Positions 7,536 through 15,452 of a stretch of 18,675 nucleotides of DNA are shown here, in pieces. A program made the position numbers and the translations under genes. Below the pieces are notes generated by a model, which did not search any database, had not been told where the DNA came from, and was given only the letters and a program-made list of their open reading frames with translations. How positions within the stretch are numbered: position 1 is the stretch's first letter; each line of letters opens with the position of its first letter. The DNA comes from Flavobacterium psychrophilum (GTDB taxonomy: Bacteria; Bacteroidota; Bacteroidia; Flavobacteriales; Flavobacteriaceae). Location of the stretch: the NCBI GenBank assembly GCA_945905915.1, contig CAMDQL010000031.1:1-18675 (forward strand). Direction: 5' to 3'.

Positions 7536-9188
7536 ATGCTACTTTCGCTTTCCATAAAAAATTATGCCCTAATCGAATCACTTGAAACTGATTTTTCGAA
7601 CCAGTTTTCTGTTATTACTGGTGAAACTGGAGCTGGGAAATCTATTTTACTAGGTGCGTTAGGATTAGTTTTAGGAAATAGAGCCGATTTAACTTCCTTA
7701 AAAGATAAAGAGCAAAAATGTATTATTGAAGCCTTTTTTGAACTTTCAAATTATAAGCTGCAAGACTTTTTCAAAGAAAATGAATTGGATTATGAAGATA
7801 AAACAATCATTAGAAGAGAAATTTTACCTTCGGGTAAATCGCGCGCATTTATTAATGATAGCCCAGTAAATCTTAACGAATTGCAAATGTTAGGTTGGCT
7901 GTTGTTAGATATTCATTCACAACATCAAACACGCGAGTTAACCGAAGAAAGCTATCAGATAGAAATTCTTGATGCCGTTGCAAACAATGGTGACTTAATT
8001 AATTCGTATAAGATTTCATTATTTGATTATAAATCTTCGCAAAAAGAGTTGCGAGAATTATTGATAGAAAAAGAAACTTTACTAAAAGAATATGAGTATA
8101 ATTCTTATTTATTGAACGAACTTTTAGCCTCTAATTTAATTGATGGCGAACAAGAAATACTAGAACAGGAACTTGAACAACTTAGTAATGTTGAGTTTAT
8201 TAAAGAGAATTTTCAAAGAATTTTAGCTATTGTAAACGAAGATCAAATTGGCGTTTTAATGAATTTAAAAGAAATTAAAAATGCCCTTCAAAAAAATGCT
8301 GGTTTTTCAACGCAAAATACGCTATTGCTGGAGCGATTAATAAGTTGCATACTTGAATTTGAAGATATTATTTCTGAGATTGATCAAAATAACGATAAAA
8401 TTATTGCTGATCCTGAACAATTAGAATTAATTACTGCAAAATTACAGACGATTTATAATTTACAGAAAAAGCACCAAGTACAAACTATTGCTGAATTAAT
8501 TACTATTCAAAATGAATTAGATGAAAAAGTTATTCGAGTGGATGATTTAGATCAGTCTATTGAAAAATTACAAGCAAGAGTTCAGGATTATAAAAATAGT
8601 TTAGATAAAATTGCAGGAGTTATTTCAGAAAATAGGAGTAGAACCGCGCCAATTTTAATTGGAAAAATCAAAACTATTTTAGCCCAATTAGGAATGGTAG
8701 AAGCCAATTTTAAGTTTGAAATTCGAGTTACAGATTCCTATTTTCAAAAAGGAAAAGACGAAGTAGTTTTGTTGTTTTCTGGAAATAAAGGAACAGATTT
8801 TGGATTGCTAAAGAAAGTCGCTTCAGGCGGAGAAATGTCGAGAATTATGCTGGCTATTAAAGCTATTTTAGCCAATTATTCAAAATTACCTACGATTATT
8901 TTTGATGAAATTGATACCGGAGTTTCGGGAGAAATTGCAATAAAAATGGGTGAAATTATGAAGGGAATGAGTTCAACTATGCAAGTATTTGCAATAACAC
9001 ACCTTCCACAAATTGCCGCCAAAGGTGACACACATTACAAAGTAATTAAACGTATTCAAAATGAAACAACAATCTCTGAATTATTGGTGTTGAATCCAGA
9101 AGAACGAATTCAACAAATTGCAGAAATGTTATCGGGTAAAGATGTCTCTGAATCGGCATTACAGCATGCAAAAGCTTTGTTGAATTAA
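7536..9188 (+). CDS. recN: DNA repair protein RecN
   Basis: SMC-like ATPase acting in recombinational repair of double-strand breaks. Length 550 aa is standard. The N-terminal ATPase half has Walker A GETGAGKS at residues 29-36, followed by the RecN segment DIHSQHQTRELT. The middle (about 155-375) is rich in charged heptad-like sequence, consistent with the short coiled coil. The C-terminal half has the ABC signature VASGGEMSRIMLA (about 428-440), Walker B TIIFDEIDTGVSG (about 453-465) and the ITHLPQIAAKGD loop. It begins 28 nt after DUF4835. Its final codons contain the -33 element of the fabV promoter. Confidence 0.97.
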   Translation: MLLSLSIKNYALIESLETDFSNQFSVITGETGAGKSILLGALGLVLGNRADLTSLKDKEQKCIIEAFFELSNYKLQDFFKENELDYEDKTIIRREILPSGKSRAFINDSPVNLNELQMLGWLLLDIHSQHQTRELTEESYQIEILDAVANNGDLINSYKISLFDYKSSQKELRELLIEKETLLKEYEYNSYLLNELLASNLIDGEQEILEQELEQLSNVEFIKENFQRILAIVNEDQIGVLMNLKEIKNALQKNAGFSTQNTLLLERLISCILEFEDIISEIDQNNDKIIADPEQLELITAKLQTIYNLQKKHQVQTIAELITIQNELDEKVIRVDDLDQSIEKLQARVQDYKNSLDKIAGVISENRSRTAPILIGKIKTILAQLGMVEANFKFEIRVTDSYFQKGKDEVVLLFSGNKGTDFGLLKKVASGGEMSRIMLAIKAILANYSKLPTIIFDEIDTGVSGEIAIKMGEIMKGMSSTMQVFAITHLPQIAAKGDTHYKVIKRIQNETTISELLVLNPEERIQQIAEMLSGKDVSESALQHAKALLN

Positions 9189-9206
9189 TATTTTAAGCTA
9201 CTTTTG
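9176..9206 (+). promoter_or_regulatory. Consensus Bacteroidota promoter for fabV
   Basis: TTTG (9176-9179), a spacer of exactly 19 nt, then TACTTTTG (9199-9206) matches TTTG-N19-TAnnTTTG at every defined position. The -33 element lies inside the end of recN. Transcription would start near 9213, giving a leader of about 37 nt before ATG 9250. Confidence 0.75.
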
Positions 9207-9249
9207 TTTGAAGATTTATAATTGAAAATTAAATAATAAAATTTAGAAG

Positions 9250-10440
9250 ATGATAATAGAACCAAGAATGCGCGGATTTATTTGTTTAACAGCTCATCCA
9301 AAAGGTTGTGAACAAAATGTAAAAAATCAAATTGGATATGTAAAATCTAAAGGTAAAATTGATGGTCCAAAACGAGTATTAGTAATTGGAGCTTCAACTG
9401 GTTTTGGATTGGCTTCAAGAATTACAAGTGCTTTTGGTTCTGATGCTGCAACTATTGGTGTATTTTTTGAAAAAGAACCTTCGGAAGGTAAAACAGCTTC
9501 TCCGGGTTGGTATAACTCTGCAGCCTTTGAAGTAGAAGCAACAAAAACAGGTTTGTATGCAAAAAGTATTAATGGAGATGCTTTTTCAAACGAAGTAAAA
9601 GCTCAGGCAATTGAAATAATTAAAACTGATTTAGGTCAGATTGATTTAGTAATTTACAGTTTGGCATCACCTGTTCGTCAACATCCAACCTCTGGGGTGT
9701 TACATCGTTCAACTTTGAAGCCTATTGGTACTGCTTTTACAAACAAAACCGTTGATTTTCATACGGGTAACGTAACTCAGGTTTCCATTGAACCAGCTAC
9801 ACAAGAAGATATTGATAATACTGTTGTGGTTATGGGTGGTGAAGATTGGTCAATGTGGATGAATGCTTTAAATGAAGCTGGAGTTTTAGCAAAAGGAGCT
9901 ACAACTATTGCTTATTCTTACATTGGACCAGAAGTTACCGAAGCGGTGTACAGAAAAGGAACCATCGGAAGCGCAAAGGATCATTTAGAGGCTACAGCAT
10001 TTGAAATTACAAAACAATTGAGTGATTTGGATGGGAAAGCCTATGTTTCGGTTAATAAAGCATTAGTAACTCAAGCTAGTTCGGCAATTCCAGTTATTCC
10101 ATTATACATTTCTCTTTTATATAAAATTATGAAAGCCGAAGGTATTCACGAAGGATGTATTGAACAAATTCAGCGTTTATATCAACAACGATTATATACA
10201 GGCAACACAGTTCCAACAGATGAGAAGGGAAGAATAAGAATTGACGATTGGGAAATGCGACCAGATGTTCAAGAAAGAATTGCAAAATTATGGATTGAGT
10301 CAACTACTGAATCACTTGTAGAATTAGGAGATTTAGCAGGATACAAACAAGATTTCTTAAACCTTTTTGGTTTTGGATTTGAAGGAGTTGATTATTTAGT
10401 TGATGCTAATGAAATGGTGCAAGTGCCAAGTATAAAATAA
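9250..10440 (+). CDS. fabV: Enoyl-ACP / trans-2-enoyl-CoA reductase FabV
   Basis: NADH-dependent reduction of the trans-2 double bond, the last step of each fatty acid elongation cycle. The 396-aa length fits FabV, which is much longer than FabI. The N-terminal MIIEPRMRGFICLTAHP is the FabV hallmark. The nucleotide-binding loop is VLVIGASTGFGLASR (residues 43-57), and the catalytic pair is spaced Tyr234-x8-Lys243 (YRKGTIGSAK), the FabV spacing, unlike Tyr-x6-Lys of FabI. C-terminal segments DDWEMRPDVQ and FGFGFEGVDY are also typical. FabV enzymes are known for low triclosan sensitivity. The gene has its own promoter and terminator, so it is probably monocistronic. Whether the genome also has FabI cannot be seen here. 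Confidence 0.96.
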   Translation: MIIEPRMRGFICLTAHPKGCEQNVKNQIGYVKSKGKIDGPKRVLVIGASTGFGLASRITSAFGSDAATIGVFFEKEPSEGKTASPGWYNSAAFEVEATKTGLYAKSINGDAFSNEVKAQAIEIIKTDLGQIDLVIYSLASPVRQHPTSGVLHRSTLKPIGTAFTNKTVDFHTGNVTQVSIEPATQEDIDNTVVVMGGEDWSMWMNALNEAGVLAKGATTIAYSYIGPEVTEAVYRKGTIGSAKDHLEATAFEITKQLSDLDGKAYVSVNKALVTQASSAIPVIPLYISLLYKIMKAEGIHEGCIEQIQRLYQQRLYTGNTVPTDEKGRIRIDDWEMRPDVQERIAKLWIESTTESLVELGDLAGYKQDFLNLFGFGFEGVDYLVDANEMVQVPSIK

Positions 10441-10463
10441 TTTAATTTCACATTTAAATATAT

Positions 10464-10495
10464 AAAGTCTCACTTATGTGGGACTTTTTTATTTT
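10464..10495 (+). terminator. Rho-independent terminator after fabV
   Basis: A 10-bp stem AAAGTCTCAC (10464-10473) pairs with GTGGGACTTT (10478-10487), with one T-G wobble, across the loop TTAT. A T-run follows (10485-10490, then ATTTT). It closes the fabV transcript 24 bp after the stop codon. Confidence 0.88.
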
Positions 10496-10498
10496 ATA

Positions 10499-10506
10499 TA
10501 TCTTTG
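10499..10506 (+). promoter_or_regulatory. Candidate -7 box for the glycosyltransferase gene
   Basis: TATCTTTG, followed by TAC, matches TAnnTTTG and lies just after the fabV terminator. No TTTG exists at -33, where the terminator hairpin sits. The start codon is only 15 nt downstream, so the leader would be under about 10 nt. Confidence 0.5.
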
Positions 10507-10521
10507 TACAAAATGTAAAGC

Positions 10522-11520
10522 ATGTATTTTTCTTTTATTATTCCTGTTTTTAATCGGCCAGATGAAATTGATGAATTATTAGAGAGTTTGTCAAAATTAG
10601 ATGGTGATGCTGTTTTTGAAGTAGTTGTTATTGAAGATGGTTCAACTATTTCTTGCGAACACATTATTGAAAAATACCAATCAAAATTATCAATAGCTTA
10701 TTTTTTCAAACCAAATTCAGGACCAGGTGATTCTAGAAATTATGGGATGACTCAAGCTAAAGGAGATTATTTCATCATTCTTGATTCGGATTGTATTATT
10801 CCAGAAGATTATTTATCAAAGGTTAATACAAGTCTTACCAGTGAATATGTTGATTGTTTCGGCGGACCCGATGCTGCCTTAGCTTCGTTTTCTGATATTC
10901 AGAAAGCAATTAACTTTACAATGACTTCTTTTTTAACCACAGGTGGAATAAGAGGAGGAAGTGAAAAAATGGATAAATTTCAACCTAGAAGTTTTAATAT
11001 GGGTTTGTCAAAAGTTGCTTTTGAAGCGTCAAAAGGTTTTGGAAATATTCATCCAGGAGAAGATCCAGATTTGTCTATTCGTTTATGGAATTTAGGTTTT
11101 AAAACTAAATTAATTAAAGAAGCATTTGTTTATCATAAAAGAAGAATAAGTTGGGATAAGTTTCAAATTCAAGTCAATAAATTTGGTAAAGCCCGACCTA
11201 TTTTAAATAAATGGTATCCAGAATATGCAAAAATAACTTTTTGGTTTCCAAGTTTGTTTTTGATCGGTTTTGTTACATCTGCATTATTAGTGCTTTTTAA
11301 TTGGCCTTATTTTTTGGCTTTGTATGGCTGTTATTTTTCACTTTTACTGGTGTGGTCATTTATTCAAAATAAAAGTCTTACAATTGCTTTTTATTCTGTT
11401 TATGCTGCAATTATTCAATTTTATGGATATGGAAAAGGATTTTTGTTTTCGTATTATAAAATTTTTATTTTAAATCAAAAACCTCAAGAAGCTTTTCCCG
11501 AATTATTCTTTAAAAAATAG
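10522..11520 (+). CDS. Family 2 glycosyltransferase, membrane-associated
   Basis: A 332-aa GT-A fold glycosyltransferase. The N-terminal nucleotide-sugar domain shows SFIIPVFNRPDEI at the start, VVVIEDGST (about residues 34-42), NSGPGDSRNYGM, and the metal-binding DSDC motif (about 89-92, after IIL). The later GEDPDLSIRLWNLGFKTKLI (about 178-197) is the acceptor-side E-D motif of this superfamily. The C-terminal third has two or three hydrophobic segments (about 240-290), so the enzyme probably sits on the inner face of the cytoplasmic membrane. Donor and acceptor cannot be told from sequence. There are no neighbouring polysaccharide genes, so it may act alone in lipid or surface glycan modification. 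It is 3 nt upstream of coaE and likely cotranscribed. Confidence 0.88.
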   Translation: MYFSFIIPVFNRPDEIDELLESLSKLDGDAVFEVVVIEDGSTISCEHIIEKYQSKLSIAYFFKPNSGPGDSRNYGMTQAKGDYFIILDSDCIIPEDYLSKVNTSLTSEYVDCFGGPDAALASFSDIQKAINFTMTSFLTTGGIRGGSEKMDKFQPRSFNMGLSKVAFEASKGFGNIHPGEDPDLSIRLWNLGFKTKLIKEAFVYHKRRISWDKFQIQVNKFGKARPILNKWYPEYAKITFWFPSLFLIGFVTSALLVLFNWPYFLALYGCYFSLLLVWSFIQNKSLTIAFYSVYAAIIQFYGYGKGFLFSYYKIFILNQKPQEAFPELFFKK

Positions 11521-11523
11521 ATA

Positions 11524-12111
11524 ATGACAAAAATCATTGGTTTAACAGGAGGAATTGGAAGTGGAAAATCTACTGTAGCTCATTATATTGCTTCAAAAGG
11601 TATTCCAGTGTATATTGCTGATGAAGAGGCTAAAAAACTAATGGAATTACCCGAAGTAATTACTTCTGTACAAGCTATTTTTGAAGAAAATGTTTTAGAT
11701 GAATTTGGAAAACTAGATCGGAAAAAAATTGCAGACTTGGTTTTTAATTCACCAACTCAACTTACACAGTTAAATAACATAGTTCATCCATTAGTTAAAA
11801 GTCATTTTATTGAATGGTTGAAAATCCATTCAAATGCTCATTTTATCATTAAAGAGGTGGCTATTCTTTTTGAAACAGGAGGAAATACAGCTTGCGATAA
11901 AGTTATAGTAGTTACTGCACCTGAAGAAATAAGAATTGAACGGGCAATGAAACGCGATAATGTTTCAAAGAAAACAATTTTAACCCGCATGAACAATCAA
12001 CTTCCTGAATCTGAAAAAATCACAAAAAGTGATTTCATAATCCACAATACCGACTTAAATAAGACGTTTATTCAAGTAGACGAAATTCTTAAAATTTTAT
12101 CAAAACTGTAA
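11524..12111 (+). CDS. coaE: Dephospho-CoA kinase
   Basis: Final step of coenzyme A synthesis, phosphorylating the 3' hydroxyl of dephospho-CoA with ATP. The 195-aa length is usual. The P-loop GLTGGIGSGKST (residues 6-17) is at the N-terminus. Also seen are the IPVYIADEEAKKL segment that carries the CoA-site aspartate, IVHPLVKSHF, a VAILFETGG segment equivalent to the family's PLLFE motif, and the lid arginines in IRIERAMKRD. It starts 3 nt after the glycosyltransferase stop. The other CoA gene here, coaBC, lies about 5 kb away in a different operon. Confidence 0.95.
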   Translation: MTKIIGLTGGIGSGKSTVAHYIASKGIPVYIADEEAKKLMELPEVITSVQAIFEENVLDEFGKLDRKKIADLVFNSPTQLTQLNNIVHPLVKSHFIEWLKIHSNAHFIIKEVAILFETGGNTACDKVIVVTAPEEIRIERAMKRDNVSKKTILTRMNNQLPESEKITKSDFIIHNTDLNKTFIQVDEILKILSKL

Positions 12112-12143
12112 AAAAAGGTTTTTATGTTAATCTTTGGTTAATG

Positions 12144-12177
12144 TATTTTTGGAATAAATGTTAAAATGTTAAATTTG
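12144..12177 (+). promoter_or_regulatory. Overlapping -7 boxes before the histidine kinase gene
   Basis: TATTTTTG (12144-12151) and TAAATTTG (12170-12177) both match TAnnTTTG. The TTTG at 12148-12151 stands 18 nt before the second box and could be its -33 element. The first box has TTTA at its own -33 position (12121-12124). Use of the second box would place the transcript start almost at the ATG (12183), a leaderless message. Use of the first would give a leader of about 25 nt. Confidence 0.5.
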
Positions 12178-12182
12178 TTTCG

Positions 12183-13766
12183 ATGAATAAGTCAAGATTT
12201 AGGTTGTTAGTTTTTTTAATGAGTTTATCATTAATAGGAATCATTTTAGTTCAATTGTATTGGATTTCGACTTCATTGGATAAAAATGAAGAAGAATTTA
12301 AATACCACGTACAACAAGTTTTAGGTAACGTTTCTGATAATTTAAAAGATAAAGAATTGGTTTCGTTTTTTACAACATACAACCAAATTAAAGATATTAT
12401 TGGTAAAGATCCAGAAACGAGCCAACTAAAAGAAGTATACTTTTACGAAAGGGATACTAAAACGAATGAAACAATTATTTATACCAATACACTTGTAGCT
12501 GAGAATTACGGCATTACAGGTTCGTTCTTTGACAACAAAGCCGATTCAATAACTATTGGAAACATAGTAGCTAATCGAAAAACTGAAGTTTATAATGGAA
12601 ATTCGATTAGTGATGCTACTTTTCAACTGAGTAACCAACCCAATACAACTATCTCAAAATCAGGTAATTTATCTAGTTTAGATAAAGCAAATTTTGAAGT
12701 CGTTTTTAAAGATATTGTGGCGCAAAAACCATTGCAGCAAAGAATTTCAAATGAAGAATTAGACGAACTAATTCGTTCGGAATTAATAAAATATGGTGTT
12801 AAAACACCTTTTGAATTTGGAATTTACAGCAATGGATTAGCAACTAAAATTCGGTCTGAAAAATTTAAGTATGATAAAAATACGACCTACGGTATTCCAG
12901 TTTTTCAGGATAACGAAGGAATGTCTAAATATCAATTGTTAGTTAGTTTTCCGCAAAAAAGTAAGTTTGTATTCTCTTCATTGATAGGTATATCTAGTTT
13001 ATCTTTGTTGTTCACACTCGTTATTGTTTTAACCTATTCGAGTGCTTTAAATCAACTAATAAAGCAAAAGCAAATTTCTGAAATTAAGACCGATTTCATC
13101 AACAATATGACGCATGAGTTTAAAACGCCTATTGCAACCATTAACTTGGCTCTAGACGCTATTAAAAACCCAAAAATCATTGATGATAAAGAAAAAGTTC
13201 AGCGCTATTTGCAAATGATTAAAGAGGAGAATAAACGAATGCATGCTCAAGTTGAAAATGTATTGCGAATTTCTAAGTTAGAAAAAAATGAGTTGGACAT
13301 TTCAAAAGAGCCAAGAGACGTAACTGAAATTATTGAAGATGCAATTGAGCACGTTGGTTTAATCGTTGAAGACAGATCGGGTATTATAAATCATCATTTT
13401 GATGCGACCCGAAATACAATTTTATTAAATGATGTTCATTTTACAAATGTGTTGGTCAATGTATTAGATAATGCCATAAAATATTCGCCAGAAGCGCCAA
13501 TAATAGATGTATTTACCGAAAATATTAAAGATTTTATCATAATCAAGATTCAAGATCAAGGTGCTGGAATGACTAAAATAGCTCAAAAACGTGTTTTTGA
13601 AAAATTTTATAGAGAGCATACTGGAGATTTACACAATGTAAAAGGTCACGGTTTAGGGCTTTCTTATGTGAAGCAAATTGTCGAAGATCATAACGGTCAA
13701 ATATATGTTGAAAGTGAAAAAGGTAAGGGTAGTACTTTTATTATCAAAATGCCCTTAATAAATTAA
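12183..13766 (+). CDS. Membrane sensor histidine kinase (RprX-like)
   Basis: A 527-aa two-component sensor. The first transmembrane segment is residues about 7-29, then a periplasmic sensor region of about 230 residues with no domain I recognise, then a second transmembrane segment about 263-288. A short linker with no evident HAMP domain leads directly to the dimerisation domain with the phosphoacceptor His311 (FINNMTHEFKTPIATI). The ATPase domain shows the N box NVLDNAIKYSPEAP (about 426-439), G1 DQGAGM (458-463), the F box VFEKFYR and G2 GHGLGLS (488-494). The cognate regulator follows after 17 nt. The architecture resembles RprX of Bacteroides, which I infer from memory; the signal is unknown. 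Confidence 0.93.
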   Translation: MNKSRFRLLVFLMSLSLIGIILVQLYWISTSLDKNEEEFKYHVQQVLGNVSDNLKDKELVSFFTTYNQIKDIIGKDPETSQLKEVYFYERDTKTNETIIYTNTLVAENYGITGSFFDNKADSITIGNIVANRKTEVYNGNSISDATFQLSNQPNTTISKSGNLSSLDKANFEVVFKDIVAQKPLQQRISNEELDELIRSELIKYGVKTPFEFGIYSNGLATKIRSEKFKYDKNTTYGIPVFQDNEGMSKYQLLVSFPQKSKFVFSSLIGISSLSLLFTLVIVLTYSSALNQLIKQKQISEIKTDFINNMTHEFKTPIATINLALDAIKNPKIIDDKEKVQRYLQMIKEENKRMHAQVENVLRISKLEKNELDISKEPRDVTEIIEDAIEHVGLIVEDRSGIINHHFDATRNTILLNDVHFTNVLVNVLDNAIKYSPEAPIIDVFTENIKDFIIIKIQDQGAGMTKIAQKRVFEKFYREHTGDLHNVKGHGLGLSYVKQIVEDHNGQIYVESEKGKGSTFIIKMPLIN

Positions 13767-13783
13767 AAAAATATTCAATTATT

Positions 13784-14482
13784 ATGGAAGGAAAAAAAAT
13801 ATTACTAGTAGAAGACGATCCAAACTTTGGAGCTGTTTTAAAAGATTATTTAATGATCAATGATTTTGAAGTTACGTTAGCTAAAAACGGAATGGAAGGA
13901 TTTGAAAAGTTTAAAAAAGACACCTATGATTTGTGCATTTTAGACGTGATGATGCCTTACAAGGATGGTTATACCTTAGCTCGTGAAATCCGCGAAAAAA
14001 ATCAGGAAGTGCCAATTATTTTCTTGACGGCTAAAACACTTAAGGAAGATGTGTTGAAAGGTTATAAAGTAGGAGCTGATGATTATTTGAATAAGCCATT
14101 TGACTCTGAAGTATTGTTGATGAAAATTAGAGCAATCATTCAAAGAAAAGCTTCTGAAGTAAAACCAGACACGACTAAATTTGAGTTTGAAATTGGAAAA
14201 TTTCATTTGAATTCAAAATTACGTTTTTTAACATTTCCTGGTCAAGATCCTATTAAATTATCACCTAAGGAATGCGAATTATTAAAAATGTTAGCCTTGC
14301 ATGAAAATGACTTAATGCCTAGAGAATTAGCCTTAACAAAAATTTGGAGAGATGACAACTACTTCACTTCTAGAAGTATGGATGTTTACATTGCTAAATT
14401 AAGAAAATTCTTAAAATTAGATGCAGGTGTAGAAATCTTAAACATTCACGGCGAAGGTTTTAGATTGGTAATCAAAAAATAA
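13784..14482 (+). CDS. OmpR-family response regulator (RprY-like)
   Basis: A 232-aa DNA-binding regulator, partner of the preceding kinase. The receiver domain (1-120) has the acidic pair Asp11-Asp12, the phosphoacceptor Asp54 (CILDVMMP), Thr82 and Lys104 (DDYLNKPF). The winged-helix domain (about 135-232) shows KLSPKECELLKMLALHEND, a recognition region around FTSRSMDVYIAKLRKFL, and the final wing ILNIHGEGFRLV. All residues needed for phosphorylation are intact. It is the last gene before a strong hairpin terminator, so kinase and regulator form the 3' end of a transcript. Resemblance to RprY is inferred from family memory. The targets are unknown and no binding sites can be assigned. Confidence 0.95.
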   Translation: MEGKKILLVEDDPNFGAVLKDYLMINDFEVTLAKNGMEGFEKFKKDTYDLCILDVMMPYKDGYTLAREIREKNQEVPIIFLTAKTLKEDVLKGYKVGADDYLNKPFDSEVLLMKIRAIIQRKASEVKPDTTKFEFEIGKFHLNSKLRFLTFPGQDPIKLSPKECELLKMLALHENDLMPRELALTKIWRDDNYFTSRSMDVYIAKLRKFLKLDAGVEILNIHGEGFRLVIKK

Positions 14483-14487
14483 CGAAT

Positions 14488-14516
14488 AAAGCTCTGAGAA
14501 ATCAGGGCTTTTTTTT
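14488..14516 (+). terminator. Rho-independent terminator after the response regulator
   Basis: The stem AAAGCTCTGA (14488-14497) pairs with TCAGGGCTTT (14502-14511) with one wobble across a GAAA tetraloop, followed by a T-run to 14516. The T-run touches the stop codon of the convergent miaA (14517-14515), so both transcripts end within the same 30 bp. Confidence 0.92.
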
Positions 14517-15450
14517 ACTTTTTTATTTTCGAATTGATGATAGATAAAATTTTATCTCTATCGGTTAAAAAATCAAACCAACTTACATTTTCAGTTCGTT
14601 TAAACCAAGTCATTTGTCTTTTAGAAAATCTTCGGGTATTCATTTTAATTTGTTCAATGGCATTTTCGAGTAAGCGGGAATCTTTAATATTGGAATCAAA
14701 ATAATCGAATAATTCTCTGTAACCTACCGTTTGTAAAGCATTCAATTCTTTGTTTGGATACAAAGCTTCTACTTCGGCTAAAAGTCCTTCGTTTAGCATT
14801 ATATCTACCCGCTGATTGATTCTATCGTACATGATTTCTCTTTCCGCTTCTAATCCTATGATAATAGGTGTAAAGTTTCTAGTATTTTTTCGTTTACCAA
14901 TAAAACTCGAGTAAGGTTTTCCACTTCCGATACAAACTTCAACAAAACGTTTCATGCGTTGCGGATTTTGCAAGGTTTGCGGATTTTCAGTTTGTAATTT
15001 TTGAAAATAATCTGAATCTAATGCGTTTAATTGTTCTTGCAAATAGTCAATCCCCAATGCATCGTATTTGCTATTTATTTCCGCTCTGACCGAAGGATCA
15101 ATTTCAGGAAATTCATCAAAGCCTTTCAATACCGCATCGACATATAAGCCAGAACCTCCAACCATAATTTGAATGTAGTTTTTTTGAAACAAATCGTCCA
15201 ATTTAGCCAAAGCTTCTTGTTCAAAATCACCTACTGAATACGATTCAAAAATGGATTTATTTTGTATAAAATGATGTGGTGCTACAGCTAATTCTTTCTC
15301 GCTAGGTACAGCAGTGCCAATTTTCATTTCTTTAAAAAACTGTCGACTATCGCACGAAATAATATCGCAACCAAAATGTTTTGCCAAAGCAATACTTAAG
15401 GAAGTTTTTCCTATGGCGGTTGGCCCTATTATGGTGATGAGGTAGTTCAA
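14515..15450 (-). CDS. miaA: tRNA dimethylallyltransferase MiaA
   Basis: Transfers a dimethylallyl group to A37 of tRNAs that read codons starting with U. The 311-aa length is normal. The P-loop is IIGPTAIGKTSL near the N-terminus, followed by IISCDSRQFFKEMKIGTAVPS, the DSRQ substrate motif, then IMVGGSGLYVDAVLKG, ALQTVGYREL with the family's GYRE, and RRFSKRQMTWFKR, the C-terminal tRNA-binding signature. The start is TTG at 15450, the only usual start codon between the in-frame TAA upstream and the P-loop. The stop TAG of the nuclease gene (15455-15453) lies 2 nt upstream, and no Shine-Dalgarno sequence is seen, so initiation probably depends on translation of the nuclease. Convergent with the two-component operon. 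Confidence 0.95.
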   Translation of the reverse strand: MNYLITIIGPTAIGKTSLSIALAKHFGCDIISCDSRQFFKEMKIGTAVPSEKELAVAPHHFIQNKSIFESYSVGDFEQEALAKLDDLFQKNYIQIMVGGSGLYVDAVLKGFDEFPEIDPSVRAEINSKYDALGIDYLQEQLNALDSDYFQKLQTENPQTLQNPQRMKRFVEVCIGSGKPYSSFIGKRKNTRNFTPIIIGLEAEREIMYDRINQRVDIMLNEGLLAEVEALYPNKELNALQTVGYRELFDYFDSNIKDSRLLENAIEQIKMNTRRFSKRQMTWFKRTENVSWFDFLTDRDKILSIINSKIKK

Positions 15451-15452
15451 TG

